A program made the position numbers and the translations under genes. A stretch of 64,000 nt of DNA from Agromyces atrinae (GTDB taxonomy: Bacteria; Actinomycetota; Actinomycetes; Actinomycetales; Microbacteriaceae), in the NCBI RefSeq assembly GCF_013407835.1, contig NZ_JACCBI010000001.1, positions 1,922,001-1,986,000 of the forward strand, written 5' to 3'. The notes under the pieces are model-generated. The model made no database searches, had not been told where the DNA came from, and saw nothing but the letters and a program-made list of their open reading frames with translations. Shown here in pieces: positions 45,681 to 55,115 of this stretch (position 1 is its first letter; each line of letters opens with the position of its first letter).

Positions 45681-45973
45681 CCGAAAGGTCAATCCCCGGG
45701 GGTCCGCACCCACCCGCACCCCGAGCGATTGACCTCTCGACCCCGAGCGACGTGCGCGAGCGCGCCGCCGCAGACCACGCCATCCCCGTCATCCCCACCG
45801 AAAGGTCAATCCCCGGGGTCCACACCCACCCGCACCCCGAGCGATTGACCTCTCGACCCCGAAGCGCGCCGCCGCAGACCACGCCATCCCGCGTCATCCC
45901 CGTCATCCCCACCGAAAGGTCAATCCACCGGGGTCCGCACCCACCCGCACCCCGAGCAATTGACCTCTCGACC
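45681..45973. repeat. three tandem copies of a second palindromic repeat family
   Basis: Core units at 45686-45735, 45803-45851 and 45917-45966 (50, 49 and 50 nt; periods 117 and 114). Each has arms AGGTCAATC and GATTGACCT (the last copy starts its right arm CAATTGACCT) around about 31 nt of C-rich sequence containing CCGCACCCACCCGCACCCCGA. The linkers also repeat (GCCGCAGACCACGCCATCCC). The sequence is unrelated to the 62-nt family but the arm-loop-arm plan is alike. The rest of the gene-free stretch 45651-46117 holds one terminator hairpin and nothing else I can support. Confidence 0.8.
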
Positions 45974-46066
45974 CCGAGAGACGTGCGGGAGCACGCCGCC
46001 GCATCACCCCCACCCGAGAATCACCCCCGCCCGAGAAACTCCCGCCACACGCCCCCACGCACACGA

Positions 46067-46101
46067 AACCCCGCCACGCGGCTCACGTCGCGGGCGGGGT
46101 T
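46067..46101 (-). terminator. hairpin 3' of the amino-acid importer operon
   Basis: AACCCCGCC (46067-46075) and GGCGGGGTT (46093-46101) form a perfect 9-bp stem with a 17-nt loop, 16 nt past the stop of the binding protein. Confidence 0.65.
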
Positions 46102-46117
46102 CCGAGTCATGCGGATG

Positions 46118-47140
46118 CTACGGGCGCGGCAATCCGGGAGGGTTGATCTCGGACGTCTTCACGGCCTCGCTCTCGAGGCCCCAGCGCTCGAGGATGGCGT
46201 CGTACTCGCCGTTCTCGATCGCGTAGTTCAGCACGATGTTGACGGCTTCGATGAGGCCGTTGTCCTTCGCGGTACCCGCAGCGATCTGCGCGTTGTCGGG
46301 GAATCCACCGTTGAGCTGGCCGACGAGCTTCGTCTTGCCGTCGGTCGCGGCCTTGTACGCGGCCGTCGCGTTCGGACCGAACGTCGCGTCGACGCGTCCC
46401 GACTGCACGGCGAGCGTCGCTGCGGCGTCGTCCTCGTAGTACTGGAAGTCCACGGGGTCGAGCCCGGCGGCCTTATTCTCCTCGTCCCACGCGAGCAGGA
46501 TCTTCTCCTGGTTGGTGCCGGAGCCGACGACGATCGAGAGGCCGGCGACGTCCTTCGCCTCGGAGATCGAGTCGATATCGCTGTCGGCCTTCACGTAGAA
46601 GCCGAGCACGTCATCGCGGTAGGTCGCGAAGTCGAAGAGGTCCTTGCGCTCTTCGGTGACCGTGACGTTCGAGGTGATGAGGTCGTACTTGCCCGACTGG
46701 ATGCCGAGGGGCCAGTCGGCCCATGCGGCGATCTCGGTCTTCAGCTCGAGGCCGAGACCATCGGCGATGAGCTGCGCGAAGTCGGCCTCGCTGCCGAGGC
46801 GGGTGACGTTGTCGTCTTCCGCGAGGAAGGACAGCGGCGGGATGTACGCGCTGCCGACGACGGTGAGCTTGCCCGGGTCGATGGGCGTGAAGCCGCTCGC
46901 CTCGAGCGCCTCGACGGCCTCGGGAACGGGGTCGATGCGCGGCCGGTCGTCGGCGTTCTTGCTCGTGAGGTCGAACTGCACGATCGACGTCTCTGCGGCG
47001 GCCTCCGTCGCCTCAGGAGCCGCCTCCGCCTCAGCCGAGTTGCCGCTGTTGAGTGCGAATGCGGTGATCGCACCGCCGACGATCGCGACGGCGGCGACGC
47101 CACCGACGATGACCGCCACCTTCTTCTTGTTGATTGCCAT
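46118..47140 (-). CDS. amino-acid-type ABC substrate-binding protein, membrane-anchored
   Basis: 340 residues, SBP family 3. After INKKK there is a hydrophobic helix (about residues 8-30) but no lipobox cysteine, so it is either secreted or held by an uncleaved N-terminal anchor, followed by an acidic Ala/Glu linker. The binding fold shows LTVVGSAYIPPLSFLAEDDNVTRLGSEADFAQLIADGLGLELK and KYDLITSNVTVTEERKDLFDFATY. It serves the permease and ATPase coded just upstream. The island context suggests cystine or a cysteine conjugate, but the ligand is unproven. Confidence 0.88.
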   Translation of the reverse strand: MAINKKKVAVIVGGVAAVAIVGGAITAFALNSGNSAEAEAAPEATEAAAETSIVQFDLTSKNADDRPRIDPVPEAVEALEASGFTPIDPGKLTVVGSAYIPPLSFLAEDDNVTRLGSEADFAQLIADGLGLELKTEIAAWADWPLGIQSGKYDLITSNVTVTEERKDLFDFATYRDDVLGFYVKADSDIDSISEAKDVAGLSIVVGSGTNQEKILLAWDEENKAAGLDPVDFQYYEDDAAATLAVQSGRVDATFGPNATAAYKAATDGKTKLVGQLNGGFPDNAQIAAGTAKDNGLIEAVNIVLNYAIENGEYDAILERWGLESEAVKTSEINPPGLPRP

Positions 47141-47238
47141 GTCGTGTCTCGCTTACTTACTCTTGATGTTCCGATGCCGGGTTCGGTGATCGGTTCGGCC
47201 CGGCGCCGCCGGCCAGGGCGGCGCCGGGCTCTCCTGCG

Positions 47239-48066
47239 CTAGAGCACCTTGCGCAGGAATTCCTTGGTGCGTGCGTTCTTCGGGTTCGAGAGCACCGCGG
47301 CGGGGGCTCCCTCTTCGATGACGCGTCCCTCGTCAAGGAACACGACGCGATCGGCGACCTCGCGGGCGAAGCCGATCTCGTGGGTCACGATGACGAGCGT
47401 CGTGCCCTCCTTCGCGAGCTCGCGGATGACGTCGAGCACCTCACCCACGAGTTCGGGGTCGAGGGCGCTCGTCGGCTCGTCGAAGAGCAGCACGTTGGGC
47501 TTGAGGGCGAGCGCTCGGGCGATGGCCACACGCTGCTGCTGGCCTCCCGAGAGCTGACGCGGGTAGTGGTCGGCCTTGTCGCCGAGGCCCACACGCTCGA
47601 GCAGGGTGCGTGCCTGCGCGAGCGCTTCGGCCTTCGTCGCACGCTTGAGGGCGATGGGCGCCGCGGTCACGTTCTCGATCGCGGTCAGGTGCGGGAACAG
47701 GTTGAAGTTCTGGAACACCATGCCGACCTGCGTGCGCCGGCGGAGGATCTCGGCCTCGTGCAGCTCGAAGAGGCGATCGCCGCGCAGCTCGTATCCGATG
47801 AACTGACCGTCGATCGTGATGGACCCGCGGTCGATCGATTCGAGATGGTTGATGGCGCGGAGGAGCGTCGACTTGCCCGACCCCGACGGGCCGAGGAGCG
47901 CGACGACCTGGCCGGGCTGCACCGTGAGGTCGATGCCGTGCAGAACCTCGTGGGAGCCGTACGACTTCGAGACGCCGCGGATCTCGATGAGCCCGCTGAC
48001 CGCACGCCGGGGCGGAGCGGCGACGGCGATCCCGTCGAAGGAAGGGGCGAGTCGGGTGTCGGTCAT
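47239..48066 (-). CDS. polar amino-acid ABC transporter ATPase (GlnQ-like)
   Basis: 275 residues from ATG at 48066, overlapping the permease stop (ATGA). Complete ABC ATPase: [57 protein letters not shown]. The insert [35 protein letters not shown] is typical of amino-acid importers, slightly longer than in GlnQ. Drives the permease in the same operon. Confidence 0.92.
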   Translation of the reverse strand: MTDTRLAPSFDGIAVAAPPRRAVSGLIEIRGVSKSYGSHEVLHGIDLTVQPGQVVALLGPSGSGKSTLLRAINHLESIDRGSITIDGQFIGYELRGDRLFELHEAEILRRRTQVGMVFQNFNLFPHLTAIENVTAAPIALKRATKAEALAQARTLLERVGLGDKADHYPRQLSGGQQQRVAIARALALKPNVLLFDEPTSALDPELVGEVLDVIRELAKEGTTLVIVTHEIGFAREVADRVVFLDEGRVIEEGAPAAVLSNPKNARTKEFLRKVL

Positions 48067-49133
48067 GAGCGGGTGTCCTTCGCGTCGGAGGGAGGGGTGC
48101 CGGAGGCGGGCTTCTCGTCGTCGTCGAGGCGCGCCCACTGCTCGCGCACCCAGAATCGTGCACGCTGGATCGGCGTCGGCGGCAGCACGCGCACCGAACC
48201 GCGGGCGTAGTGGCGCTCGATGTAGTACTGCGCGACCGAGAGGATCGTCGTGATGAGCGCGTACCAGACGACCGCGACGAGCAGCAGCGGGATGACGCGC
48301 TGGTTGCGGTTGTAGATCACCTGCACCGTGTAGAAGAGCTCGGGCAGGGCGACGATGAAGACGACCGACGTGCCCTTCACGAGTCCGATGATCTCGTTGA
48401 ACGCGTTGGGCAGGATCGCCCGCGCGGCCTGGGGCAGGATGATGCGGAAGAAGCGCACCCGGCGCGGCAGACCGAGGGCCGCCGCGGCTTCGAGCTGCCC
48501 CTGATCGACCGAGAGGATGCCGCCGCGGATGATCTCGGCGGAGTACGCCGCCTGGTGGAGCGAGAGTCCGAGCGTCGCGGCGGCGAACGACGAGATGAGC
48601 GTCACCGTGTCGAACGAGACGAGCCAGAAGTCGGTCGTGAACGGAGTACCGAGGCCGAGCTTCGGGTAGAGGTATCCGAGGTTGTACCAGACGAGCAGCT
48701 GCACGACGAGGGGAACCGAGCGGAAGAACCAGATGAAGCTCCACGCGAGCGAGTTGAGGAGCGGCGAGCCCGACAGCCGGGCGATCGCGAGGAGCGCCCC
48801 GATGATGAACCCAAGCGATCCCGAGATGAGCGTGAGCACGAGCGTGAGCACGAGGGCGTCGGTGACGATCGGGCTGAAGAAGTACTCGCCGAAGACGTTC
48901 CACTCGTAGAGGGAGTTCGTCGCGAGCGACCAGATGAACTGTGCGGCGACGAAGATCGCGAGTGCGCTGAAGATCCAGCGGCCCCAGTGCTTCGTCGGCA
49001 CGACCTGGAGCTCGGGCGGCGAGAAGGGGTTCTTGTCGGGCTGGCTCGCACGAGCGGGTGGTCCGCTCGCGGCATCCGTCGCCCCCGCTGCCACGCTGGG
49101 GGCCGCGGCCCGCGCGGGTGTGTCGAGAGTCAT
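48063..49133 (-). CDS. polar amino-acid ABC permease (HisM/GlnP family)
   Basis: 356 residues, longer than the common 220-250, owing to an N-terminal cytosolic segment (about 1-50) and a longer tail. Core: FIWFFRSVPLVVQLLVWYN, AYSAEIIRGGILSVDQGQLEAAAALGLPRRVRFFRIILPQAARAILP (EAA loop). A single permease gene, so it probably forms a homodimer. First gene of the leftward importer operon. Confidence 0.9.
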   Translation of the reverse strand: MTLDTPARAAAPSVAAGATDAASGPPARASQPDKNPFSPPELQVVPTKHWGRWIFSALAIFVAAQFIWSLATNSLYEWNVFGEYFFSPIVTDALVLTLVLTLISGSLGFIIGALLAIARLSGSPLLNSLAWSFIWFFRSVPLVVQLLVWYNLGYLYPKLGLGTPFTTDFWLVSFDTVTLISSFAAATLGLSLHQAAYSAEIIRGGILSVDQGQLEAAAALGLPRRVRFFRIILPQAARAILPNAFNEIIGLVKGTSVVFIVALPELFYTVQVIYNRNQRVIPLLLVAVVWYALITTILSVAQYYIERHYARGSVRVLPPTPIQRARFWVREQWARLDDDEKPASGTPPSDAKDTRS

Positions 49134-49541
49134 CGCCTGTCCTTTCTCGTCGCCCGGTTCGGGCGTTGTCGAGAGATTAGGCGGGTCGTGCGGGGTGCGG
49201 CGAGGGCCGTGTCATCGGCGCGTCAGAGAGCGTCACGCCGTGTCATAGAGGGCCGCACGGCGTCACGGTGGTGCCGTCCTCTCGAGACCTCGCACGCGTC
49301 GCGGTCATCGCTCTCGCAGCGCACGCGATGTTCGGGTAAGCGCATGCCCACGGGCGTGCGCAAGCCCCCGATGGGGAGGCGTGGCTCTTCCGCCGCCCTC
49401 CGTTACGGTGAGCACAGGGGAACAGAAAACGTTCGAAATGGGCCGGAGATCCTCGCGGAGTGCCGGTTCGGACGTTGAGCGATGCTGTCGAGGGCGACAC
49501 GGTCGGACCGAGCCCCTGACAGCTCGTTCGCGCGGGTCAGC
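49134..49541. other. 408-bp promoter-bearing intergenic region
   Basis: Lies between the DedA stop and the start of the amino-acid importer operon, all leftward. It must hold the importer promoter. An inverted repeat ACGCCGTG (49235-49242) / CACGGCGT (49256-49263) lies about 100 bp before the permease start and is a candidate operator. An A-rich stretch near 49421-49438 stands out from the GC-rich background. No gene is supported. Confidence 0.45.
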
Positions 49542-50207
49542 TCACTCGAGGATGCCCTGGCGCTTCGCGAGCGTCACCTCGCGGTAGCGGCGCACGACGA
49601 GCACGACGAGTCCCACCGCGATCGCGGCGTAGACGACGTAGTCGATGTAGCCGAGGTACTGCTCGAGGGCCTCGTGCTGCGTGCCGAGCGCCGCGCCCAC
49701 TCCGATGAGGAGCGAGTTCCAGATGCCCGAACCGATCGCCGTGTAGAGCACGAACACGACGAGATTCATGCGAGCCGCCCCCGCGGGGATCGAGATGAGG
49801 CTCCGGATGCCGGGGATCATGCGACCCACGAGCACCGACCACTGGCCGCGCGTCGCGAACCACTCGGCACCGCGTTCGAGGTCGGAGCGGCTGACGAGCC
49901 GGGTCGCGGCGATCATCATGATGGCGCGCGTCATGCCGATCCAGGCGCCGAGGCCGTAGAGCAGCAGCGCCCCGAGCACCGACGCGAGGGTCGCCCACAG
50001 GATGAGCGCGACGAGGTTGAGTTCGCCCGACTGGCTGAGGTAGCCCGCGAACGGCAGGATCACCTCGCTCGGGATCGGCGGGATGAGGACCTCGACGAAG
50101 ACGAGCAGGCCCACACCGACGTCACCGAGAGCGGTGAGCACATCGGCGGCGAACCCGGTCAGCCCCGTGAAACCGTGGTCGGAGGTGGTTGCGGCAGCGG
50201 TGATCAC
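49542..50207 (-). CDS. DedA-family membrane protein
   Basis: 221 residues. Hallmarks: FVEVLIPPIPSEVILPFAGYLSQSGELN (membrane-embedded re-entrant loop with acidic residue), LGALLLYGLGAWIG, and GRMIPGIRSLISIPAGAARMNLVVFVLYTAIGSGIWNSLLIGVGAALG. DedA proteins help flip polyprenyl phosphate or other lipids and support envelope and proton balance. Single gene between two unrelated units. Confidence 0.92.
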   Translation of the reverse strand: MITAAATTSDHGFTGLTGFAADVLTALGDVGVGLLVFVEVLIPPIPSEVILPFAGYLSQSGELNLVALILWATLASVLGALLLYGLGAWIGMTRAIMMIAATRLVSRSDLERGAEWFATRGQWSVLVGRMIPGIRSLISIPAGAARMNLVVFVLYTAIGSGIWNSLLIGVGAALGTQHEALEQYLGYIDYVVYAAIAVGLVVLVVRRYREVTLAKRQGILE

Positions 50208-50316
50208 GGCGGTCCCCCGGGGTGGTCGATGTCGTCAGAACACGGGTAACGCTAATGAGCACAGATGAACGAAAGCTGCGTGCGGGTTTCGAACGGATGA
50301 CGCGTGCCCGTGCTGC

Positions 50317-51252
50317 TTACTCGGGGGTCTCGGGGTTGCCGTCGAAGTCGCACGCGAACACGATCGCACCGAGGGTCGAGGAGCCGTAGGTATAGGGGTA
50401 GCCCGGGTCGATGACGACGGTCTCTCCGGGATTGCCGCTGACCGAGTAGCCTCCGAAGTTCGTTGGGCACCCCGGCCGGTAGTCGCCCGCGGGCACGAAG
50501 GTGACGGGCGTCAGGACGAACTGCCAGTCATCCCTCGACGTGCCCGAGCCCGTGCCCGACCCGATCGAGCCCGACGATTCCGCCGGCGCCTCGGCCGCGA
50601 CCCTCGCCGCTTCGGCGACGCGCTCGGCTTCCTCGGCTGCGGCGTGACTCGCGGCGACCGCGTCGACCGTCGCCTTCGCTCCCGCGAACGCGCCGACGAC
50701 GGCAGAGATCGACACGGCGCCCTCGGCCGGGTCGAGCGCCGTGCGCACCGCGGTCGCGGCGGTCGAGACGGCATCCTTCTCGGGTTGCCCGGCCTTCGGC
50801 GCAGCGCTCACGGCGACGTCGAGCTCGGCGGCGACGCTCTCGGCGAGGGCGATCAGCGCATCGTCCACGGCGTCGCGCGCCCGATCGGTCGCGGCGATGT
50901 CACGCCCCTCGAGCGCGGAACCGAGCGAGACGAGTGCAGCATCGAGGTCGACCTGCGCGGCGTCGTCGCCCAGCCCGCCGAGCGTCTCGCCGGCACCGTG
51001 CACGGCATCGAGACCCGCCCGTGCCTCCGCACGCACCCCCTCGACCGCCGACTCCCACGCGGCGAGGGAGACGTCCTCGGCGGCGTGCTGTTCCTGCGCC
51101 GCGGCCTCGTCGCGCGCCGCGGCGTCGAAGGCGACGACCTGCACGCCCACGAATCCGAGCGCGAGCACGGCGATACTCACGCCGGCGATGACCTTCTCGA
51201 GCGTGCCGAAACGGCGCGCGTCGGCCGACGCCTCTGAATCCCCCACTGACAT
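50317..51252 (-). CDS. membrane-anchored Ala-rich protein of unknown function
   Basis: 311 residues; no family recognised. One membrane helix (about residues 22-43, VIAGVSIAVLALGFVGVQVVAF) leaves the C-terminus outside. Residues 45-230 are rich in Ala, Asp and Glu and likely helical or coiled-coil. A Ser/Gly linker leads to a small C-terminal domain (about 240-311) with Tyr, Gly and Pro and two cysteines (in RPGCPTNFGGYSV and FACDFDGNPE) that could form a disulfide. It may be an envelope stalk with a small sensory or binding head. Monocistronic. Confidence 0.6.
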   Translation of the reverse strand: MSVGDSEASADARRFGTLEKVIAGVSIAVLALGFVGVQVVAFDAAARDEAAAQEQHAAEDVSLAAWESAVEGVRAEARAGLDAVHGAGETLGGLGDDAAQVDLDAALVSLGSALEGRDIAATDRARDAVDDALIALAESVAAELDVAVSAAPKAGQPEKDAVSTAATAVRTALDPAEGAVSISAVVGAFAGAKATVDAVAASHAAAEEAERVAEAARVAAEAPAESSGSIGSGTGSGTSRDDWQFVLTPVTFVPAGDYRPGCPTNFGGYSVSGNPGETVVIDPGYPYTYGSSTLGAIVFACDFDGNPETPE

Positions 51253-51311
51253 TCCCCCGTCATCCGCGTCGCTCGTTCGCGAGGCGCAACCTCGTCAGCG
51301 TAGACGCAGAG

Positions 51312-51358
51312 AGGCGCCGGTCTCGCGCCCCTGTCCGGGGGTCGCGAGACCGGCGCCT
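51312..51358 (-). terminator. 16-bp hairpin 3' of the DEAD-box helicase gene
   Basis: AGGCGCCGGTCTCGCG (51312-51327) and CGCGAGACCGGCGCCT (51343-51358) are perfectly complementary around a 15-nt loop, 18 nt past the stop. The strongest hairpin in the window. Confidence 0.75.
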
Positions 51359-51376
51359 GTCAGAACTCGGCGGGGT

Positions 51377-53194
51377 CTAGTTGCCCTTGGTGTGACGCGG
51401 CTTCCGCGGCGGGCGGTCGTCGCTGTCGAAGCGGCGGCTCGGTCCGCCCGAGTCGGGGCGGAGTTCGATGAGTCGACCCGAGATGCGCGTTCCCGTCAGA
51501 CGGTCGAGCACGTCGTCCGGAAGGTCGGCGGGCAGCTCGACGATCGAGAACTCGGGGCGGATCTGGATCGCTCCGAAGTCGGCGCGGCTGAGGCCGCCCT
51601 CGTTCGCGAGAGCTCCGACGATCTGACGCGGTTCGACCTTGTGGCGCTTGCCGACGGCGATGCGGTACGGCGCGAGGCGCACGTCGCCCGGGCGCTGGCG
51701 ACGCTCGGGGCGATCGTCGCGGTCACGGTCACGGCGCTCCGGGCGATCGCGGCGGTCGCCACGGTCACCACGGTCGTCACGATCGCGCGCGGGACGCTCG
51801 GGGCGCTCCTCACGACGGGCGGCGCGCTCGGCGGCGGGGTCGAGGAGGAGCGGGGTGTCGCCCTGCGCGACGACGGCGAGCGCTGCGGCGACATCGGCCT
51901 CGGGCACGTCGTGGTGCTTGACGTAGTGGCCGACGATGTCGCGGAACGCCGAGATGCGATCGGCGTCTTCGAGTGCCGCGGTGATGCGGTCGTCGAAGCG
52001 CGCGAGGCGCGTGGTGTTGACGTCGTCGACGCTCGGCAGGCGCATCTCGGTGAGCGGCTGGCGCGTCGCCTTCTCGATCGCCGTGAGCAGGCGGCGCTCG
52101 CGCGGGGTCACGAAGCTGATCGCGTCGCCCGAGCGGCCGGCACGACCGGTGCGACCGATGCGGTGCACGTACGACTCGGTGTCGGTGGGGATGTCGAAGT
52201 TGACGACGTGGCTGATGCGCTCGACGTCGAGTCCGCGCGCCGCGACGTCGGTCGCGACGAGGATGTCGAGCTTGCCGGCCTTCAACTGGTTGACGGTGCG
52301 CTCGCGCTGCACCTGGTTGATGTCACCGTTGATCGCCGAAGCCGAGTATCCGCGGGCGCGGAGCTTCTCGGCGAGCGTCTCGGTCTCGTTCTTCGTGCGG
52401 ACGAAGACGATCATGCCCTCGAAGTTCTCGACCTCGAGGATGCGCGTGAGGGCGTCGACCTTCTGCGCGTACGAGACGACGAGGTAGCGCTGCGTCGTGT
52501 TCGCCGACGTGGTCGTCTTGCCCTTGACCGTGATCTCTTCGGGATCGTTCAGGTACTGCTTCGAGATGCGACGGATCTGAGCGGGCATCGTCGCCGAGAA
52601 GAGCGCGACCTGCTTGTCGTCGGGGGTGTCGGCGAGGATCGTCTCGACGTCCTCCGCGAAGCCCATCTTGAGCATCTCGTCGGCCTCGTCGAGCACGAGG
52701 TACTTGAGCTCGGAGAGGTCGAGCGTGCCCTTCTCGAGGTGGTCCATGATGCGGCCGGGCGTGCCGACGACGACGTGCACGCCGCGACGGAGTGCCGACA
52801 GCTGGACGCCGTAGCCCTGGCCGCCGTAGACGGGGAGCACGTGCACGCCGCGCATGTGGGCGGCGTACTTCTCGAACGCCTCGCACACCTGCAGGGCGAG
52901 CTCACGGGTCGGCGCGAGCACGAGCGCCTGCGGCGTCTTCTGCGAGACGTCGAGGCGCGACAGGATCGGGAGCGCGAAGGCCGCGGTCTTGCCGGTGCCG
53001 GTCTGGGCGAGTCCGACGACGTCGCGCCCGGCCAGCAGGGTCGGGATCGTCGCGGCCTGGATCGCGGAGGGGGTCTCGTAGCCGACGTCCTTCAGCGCGC
53101 GGAGCACTGCGTCGTCGAGGCCGAGTTCGGTAAAGTTGGGCACAGCAGGTGCCTCATCGGCCGCAGAAGGGGCCGCAGAATCGTGGGAAGTCAC
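51377..53194 (-). CDS. DEAD-box RNA helicase (DeaD/CsdA-like)
   Basis: 605 residues from GTG at 53194, which overlaps the GH43 stop as GTGA; GTG at 53143 is an alternative. Motifs in order: Q motif (GYETPSAIQ), I (AQTGTGKTAA), Ia (PTRELALQV), II (LDEADEML), III (SATMP), IV-V (FVRTKNETE, VATDVAARGLD), VI (HRIGRTGRAGR). A basic-acidic RD-repeat linker at about 445-490 and a DbpA-like RNA-binding domain (APYRIAVGKRHKVEPRQIVGALANEGGLSRADFGAIQI) follow. It unwinds structured RNA in ribosome assembly or mRNA decay, often at low temperature. Confidence 0.93.
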   Translation of the reverse strand: MTSHDSAAPSAADEAPAVPNFTELGLDDAVLRALKDVGYETPSAIQAATIPTLLAGRDVVGLAQTGTGKTAAFALPILSRLDVSQKTPQALVLAPTRELALQVCEAFEKYAAHMRGVHVLPVYGGQGYGVQLSALRRGVHVVVGTPGRIMDHLEKGTLDLSELKYLVLDEADEMLKMGFAEDVETILADTPDDKQVALFSATMPAQIRRISKQYLNDPEEITVKGKTTTSANTTQRYLVVSYAQKVDALTRILEVENFEGMIVFVRTKNETETLAEKLRARGYSASAINGDINQVQRERTVNQLKAGKLDILVATDVAARGLDVERISHVVNFDIPTDTESYVHRIGRTGRAGRSGDAISFVTPRERRLLTAIEKATRQPLTEMRLPSVDDVNTTRLARFDDRITAALEDADRISAFRDIVGHYVKHHDVPEADVAAALAVVAQGDTPLLLDPAAERAARREERPERPARDRDDRGDRGDRRDRPERRDRDRDDRPERRQRPGDVRLAPYRIAVGKRHKVEPRQIVGALANEGGLSRADFGAIQIRPEFSIVELPADLPDDVLDRLTGTRISGRLIELRPDSGGPSRRFDSDDRPPRKPRHTKGN

Positions 53195-54657
53195 ACTCCA
53201 GGGTAGTGCCCCCTCCTGAGAGGCACTCGATAGTCCACGCGCGCGACGTGCGCGGGCACCGCGCCGGTCGCGATTCCGACGACGCGTCCGGTGAAACCGC
53301 CGGCGACTTCGGTCGCGGTGTACCGGCCGTCGATGGCTGCGATCTCCTCGAAGTCCTCGCCCTCGACGACGCCGAGGGCGAGGACGTCGGGGCCGCCTCG
53401 CGGGTGCAGTCCGCCGGCGCCGGGTCGGGCGCGGACCGACAGGGTCACGGCGCCCTCCGGCCGCGCCCGCTCGCCGAGCTCGATACGGATGCCGCCGATG
53501 AGCGCGACAGCGACGAGCGACGTGCTTCCGGCGACGATGCGCACCCCGTGGTCGTCGTCGAGGCGCACGACGACGGCTGCCTCGCCCTCGAGTTCGGCGT
53601 CGAACTCCCACGCCTCGTCGCTCGCCCGGACGGCGAGGAGACCCGCGCCCGCGTCATCCGTCGCCGCCAGGTCGAGACCGCCGCCCGGTGCGAGTGCCGC
53701 GAACCCGGCGGGCCACCGGCCCGGCGAGACCCAGCGCAGGTCGAGGGCGGGCGCATCGAAGCGGTCGGTGAACGCCGTGTCGACGGGCGGCACGACGTAG
53801 CGGTCCTCGACGACGACGGGCCAGTCGTCGACCCAGTCGATCCCCGTGAGGAAGGTCTCGCGGCCGTTGACGTGGAATCCCGGCGTCATGCCGCGCGGGC
53901 GCACCCCGAGGTGCACCATGGCCCACTCCCCCGACGCGAGTTCGACGAGATCGGCGTGGCCGGTGTTCTGCACGGGGTGGACGGTGCTGCGGTGCGAGAG
54001 GATCGGGTTCGCCGGGCAGCTCTCCCACACGCCCTCGATCGATCGCGATCGGGCGATCGAGACGGCGTGCCCGCGCTCGGTGCCGCCCTCGGCGACAAGG
54101 AGGTACCACCAGTCGCCGCGGCGGTACAGGTGCGGGCCCTCGGTCGCGGCGAGCCCCGTGCCCTGCCACAGGAGGCGCGGCTCCGAGAGCAGCTCTCCCG
54201 ACGCCGGGTCGACGCGCGCGTGGGCGATCTCGGTGCCCGCTTCTCCGAAGCGTGCCCACGTGAGGTGGCAGTCGCCGTCGTCATCCCAGGCGAGGTCGGG
54301 GTCGATCCCGACGGCGCCGGCGGCGAAGACGGGCTCCGACCACGGGCCCGCCGCGTCCTCCGCCCACACGATGAGGTGGCCGTCGTCGACGCGGTCGATG
54401 TCGGTCGTGATCATCCAGAAGCGGCCGTCGTGGTGACGGATCGTCGGCGCGAAGATGCCGCCGCCCGTATCGGCGCGCTGCATCTGGCTCGGTCGCTCGA
54501 TGGCGTGGCCGAGGAGGCGCCAGTCCACGAGATCGCGGCTGTGCCGCACGGGCACGCCCGGCAGGTACTCGAACGTCGAGTTGACGAGGTAGAAGTCGTC
54601 GCCGACGCGGCAGATCGACGGGTCGGGGTGGAAGCCCGGCACGATCGGGAGGCTCAT
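53191..54657 (-). CDS. GH43 beta-xylosidase / alpha-L-arabinofuranosidase
   Basis: 488 residues from ATG at 54657, overlapping the cupin stop (ATGA). Five-bladed propeller of the GH43 subfamily 11/12 type: IVPGFHPDPSICRVGDDFYLVNSTFEYLPGVPV, with base Asp12, pKa-tuning Asp119 (GIDPDLAW) and acid Glu173 (ATEGPHLY). A C-terminal beta-sandwich starts near residue 300. No signal peptide, so it acts on imported xylo- or arabino-oligosaccharides. Its own regulator and transporter are not adjacent. Confidence 0.92.
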   Translation of the reverse strand: MSLPIVPGFHPDPSICRVGDDFYLVNSTFEYLPGVPVRHSRDLVDWRLLGHAIERPSQMQRADTGGGIFAPTIRHHDGRFWMITTDIDRVDDGHLIVWAEDAAGPWSEPVFAAGAVGIDPDLAWDDDGDCHLTWARFGEAGTEIAHARVDPASGELLSEPRLLWQGTGLAATEGPHLYRRGDWWYLLVAEGGTERGHAVSIARSRSIEGVWESCPANPILSHRSTVHPVQNTGHADLVELASGEWAMVHLGVRPRGMTPGFHVNGRETFLTGIDWVDDWPVVVEDRYVVPPVDTAFTDRFDAPALDLRWVSPGRWPAGFAALAPGGGLDLAATDDAGAGLLAVRASDEAWEFDAELEGEAAVVVRLDDDHGVRIVAGSTSLVAVALIGGIRIELGERARPEGAVTLSVRARPGAGGLHPRGGPDVLALGVVEGEDFEEIAAIDGRYTATEVAGGFTGRVVGIATGAVPAHVARVDYRVPLRRGHYPGV

Positions 54658-55052
54658 GAGCGAGCCTCGCGCTCGGCGAGCTGGGCGACGAAAGCAGCGC
54701 GCGGCGGCGAGAACAGGTCGACGATCGTGCAGCCATCGGGCCCGGCGACGCCGCCGTGCGGCACCCACGGCGGCGCGACGAACACGTCGTGCGGCCCGAG
54801 TTCGCGTTCGACCCCGTCGAGCGAGAACAGGATCGAGCCGGCGATGACGAGCCCCATCTGCTCCTCTTCGTGCACGTGCACCGCGGCGACCGCGTGCGGC
54901 TCGAGCGTGACGTGCGAGAGCATGACGTCGGTGCCCGAGACGACCCGCAGCGCGACGCCGTCGCCGCCCGAGAGCGGTTCGACGTCGCCGAGTGCGGCGA
55001 AGCGCGCGGGGGCGCTCGGTGCGGGGCGGGATGCCGGTGCGGAGTCGGTCAC
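54654..55052 (-). CDS. cupin-domain protein
   Basis: 132 residues, one cupin barrel. Motif 1 is HVHEEEQMGLVIAGSILFSLDG (two His and a Glu as metal ligands) and motif 2 VAPPWVPHGGVAG carries the last His. It is coupled to the GH43 gene by ATGA, so it may bind or isomerise the released sugar. Sugar-linked cupins of this type lack assigned reactions. Confidence 0.82.
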   Translation of the reverse strand: MTDSAPASRPAPSAPARFAALGDVEPLSGGDGVALRVVSGTDVMLSHVTLEPHAVAAVHVHEEEQMGLVIAGSILFSLDGVERELGPHDVFVAPPWVPHGGVAGPDGCTIVDLFSPPRAAFVAQLAEREARS

Positions 55053-55115
55053 GGATTCTCCTTCGAATCGGCGGGGTGGCGTCGGGGAGACGTTAGCAGT
55101 CGCATACTTACGAGG

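Noticed and set aside
49243..49500. A small minus-strand open frame of 85 codons in the gap before the importer operon
   Set aside because: Low-complexity composition, no ribosome site, and it fills the region expected to hold the importer promoter.
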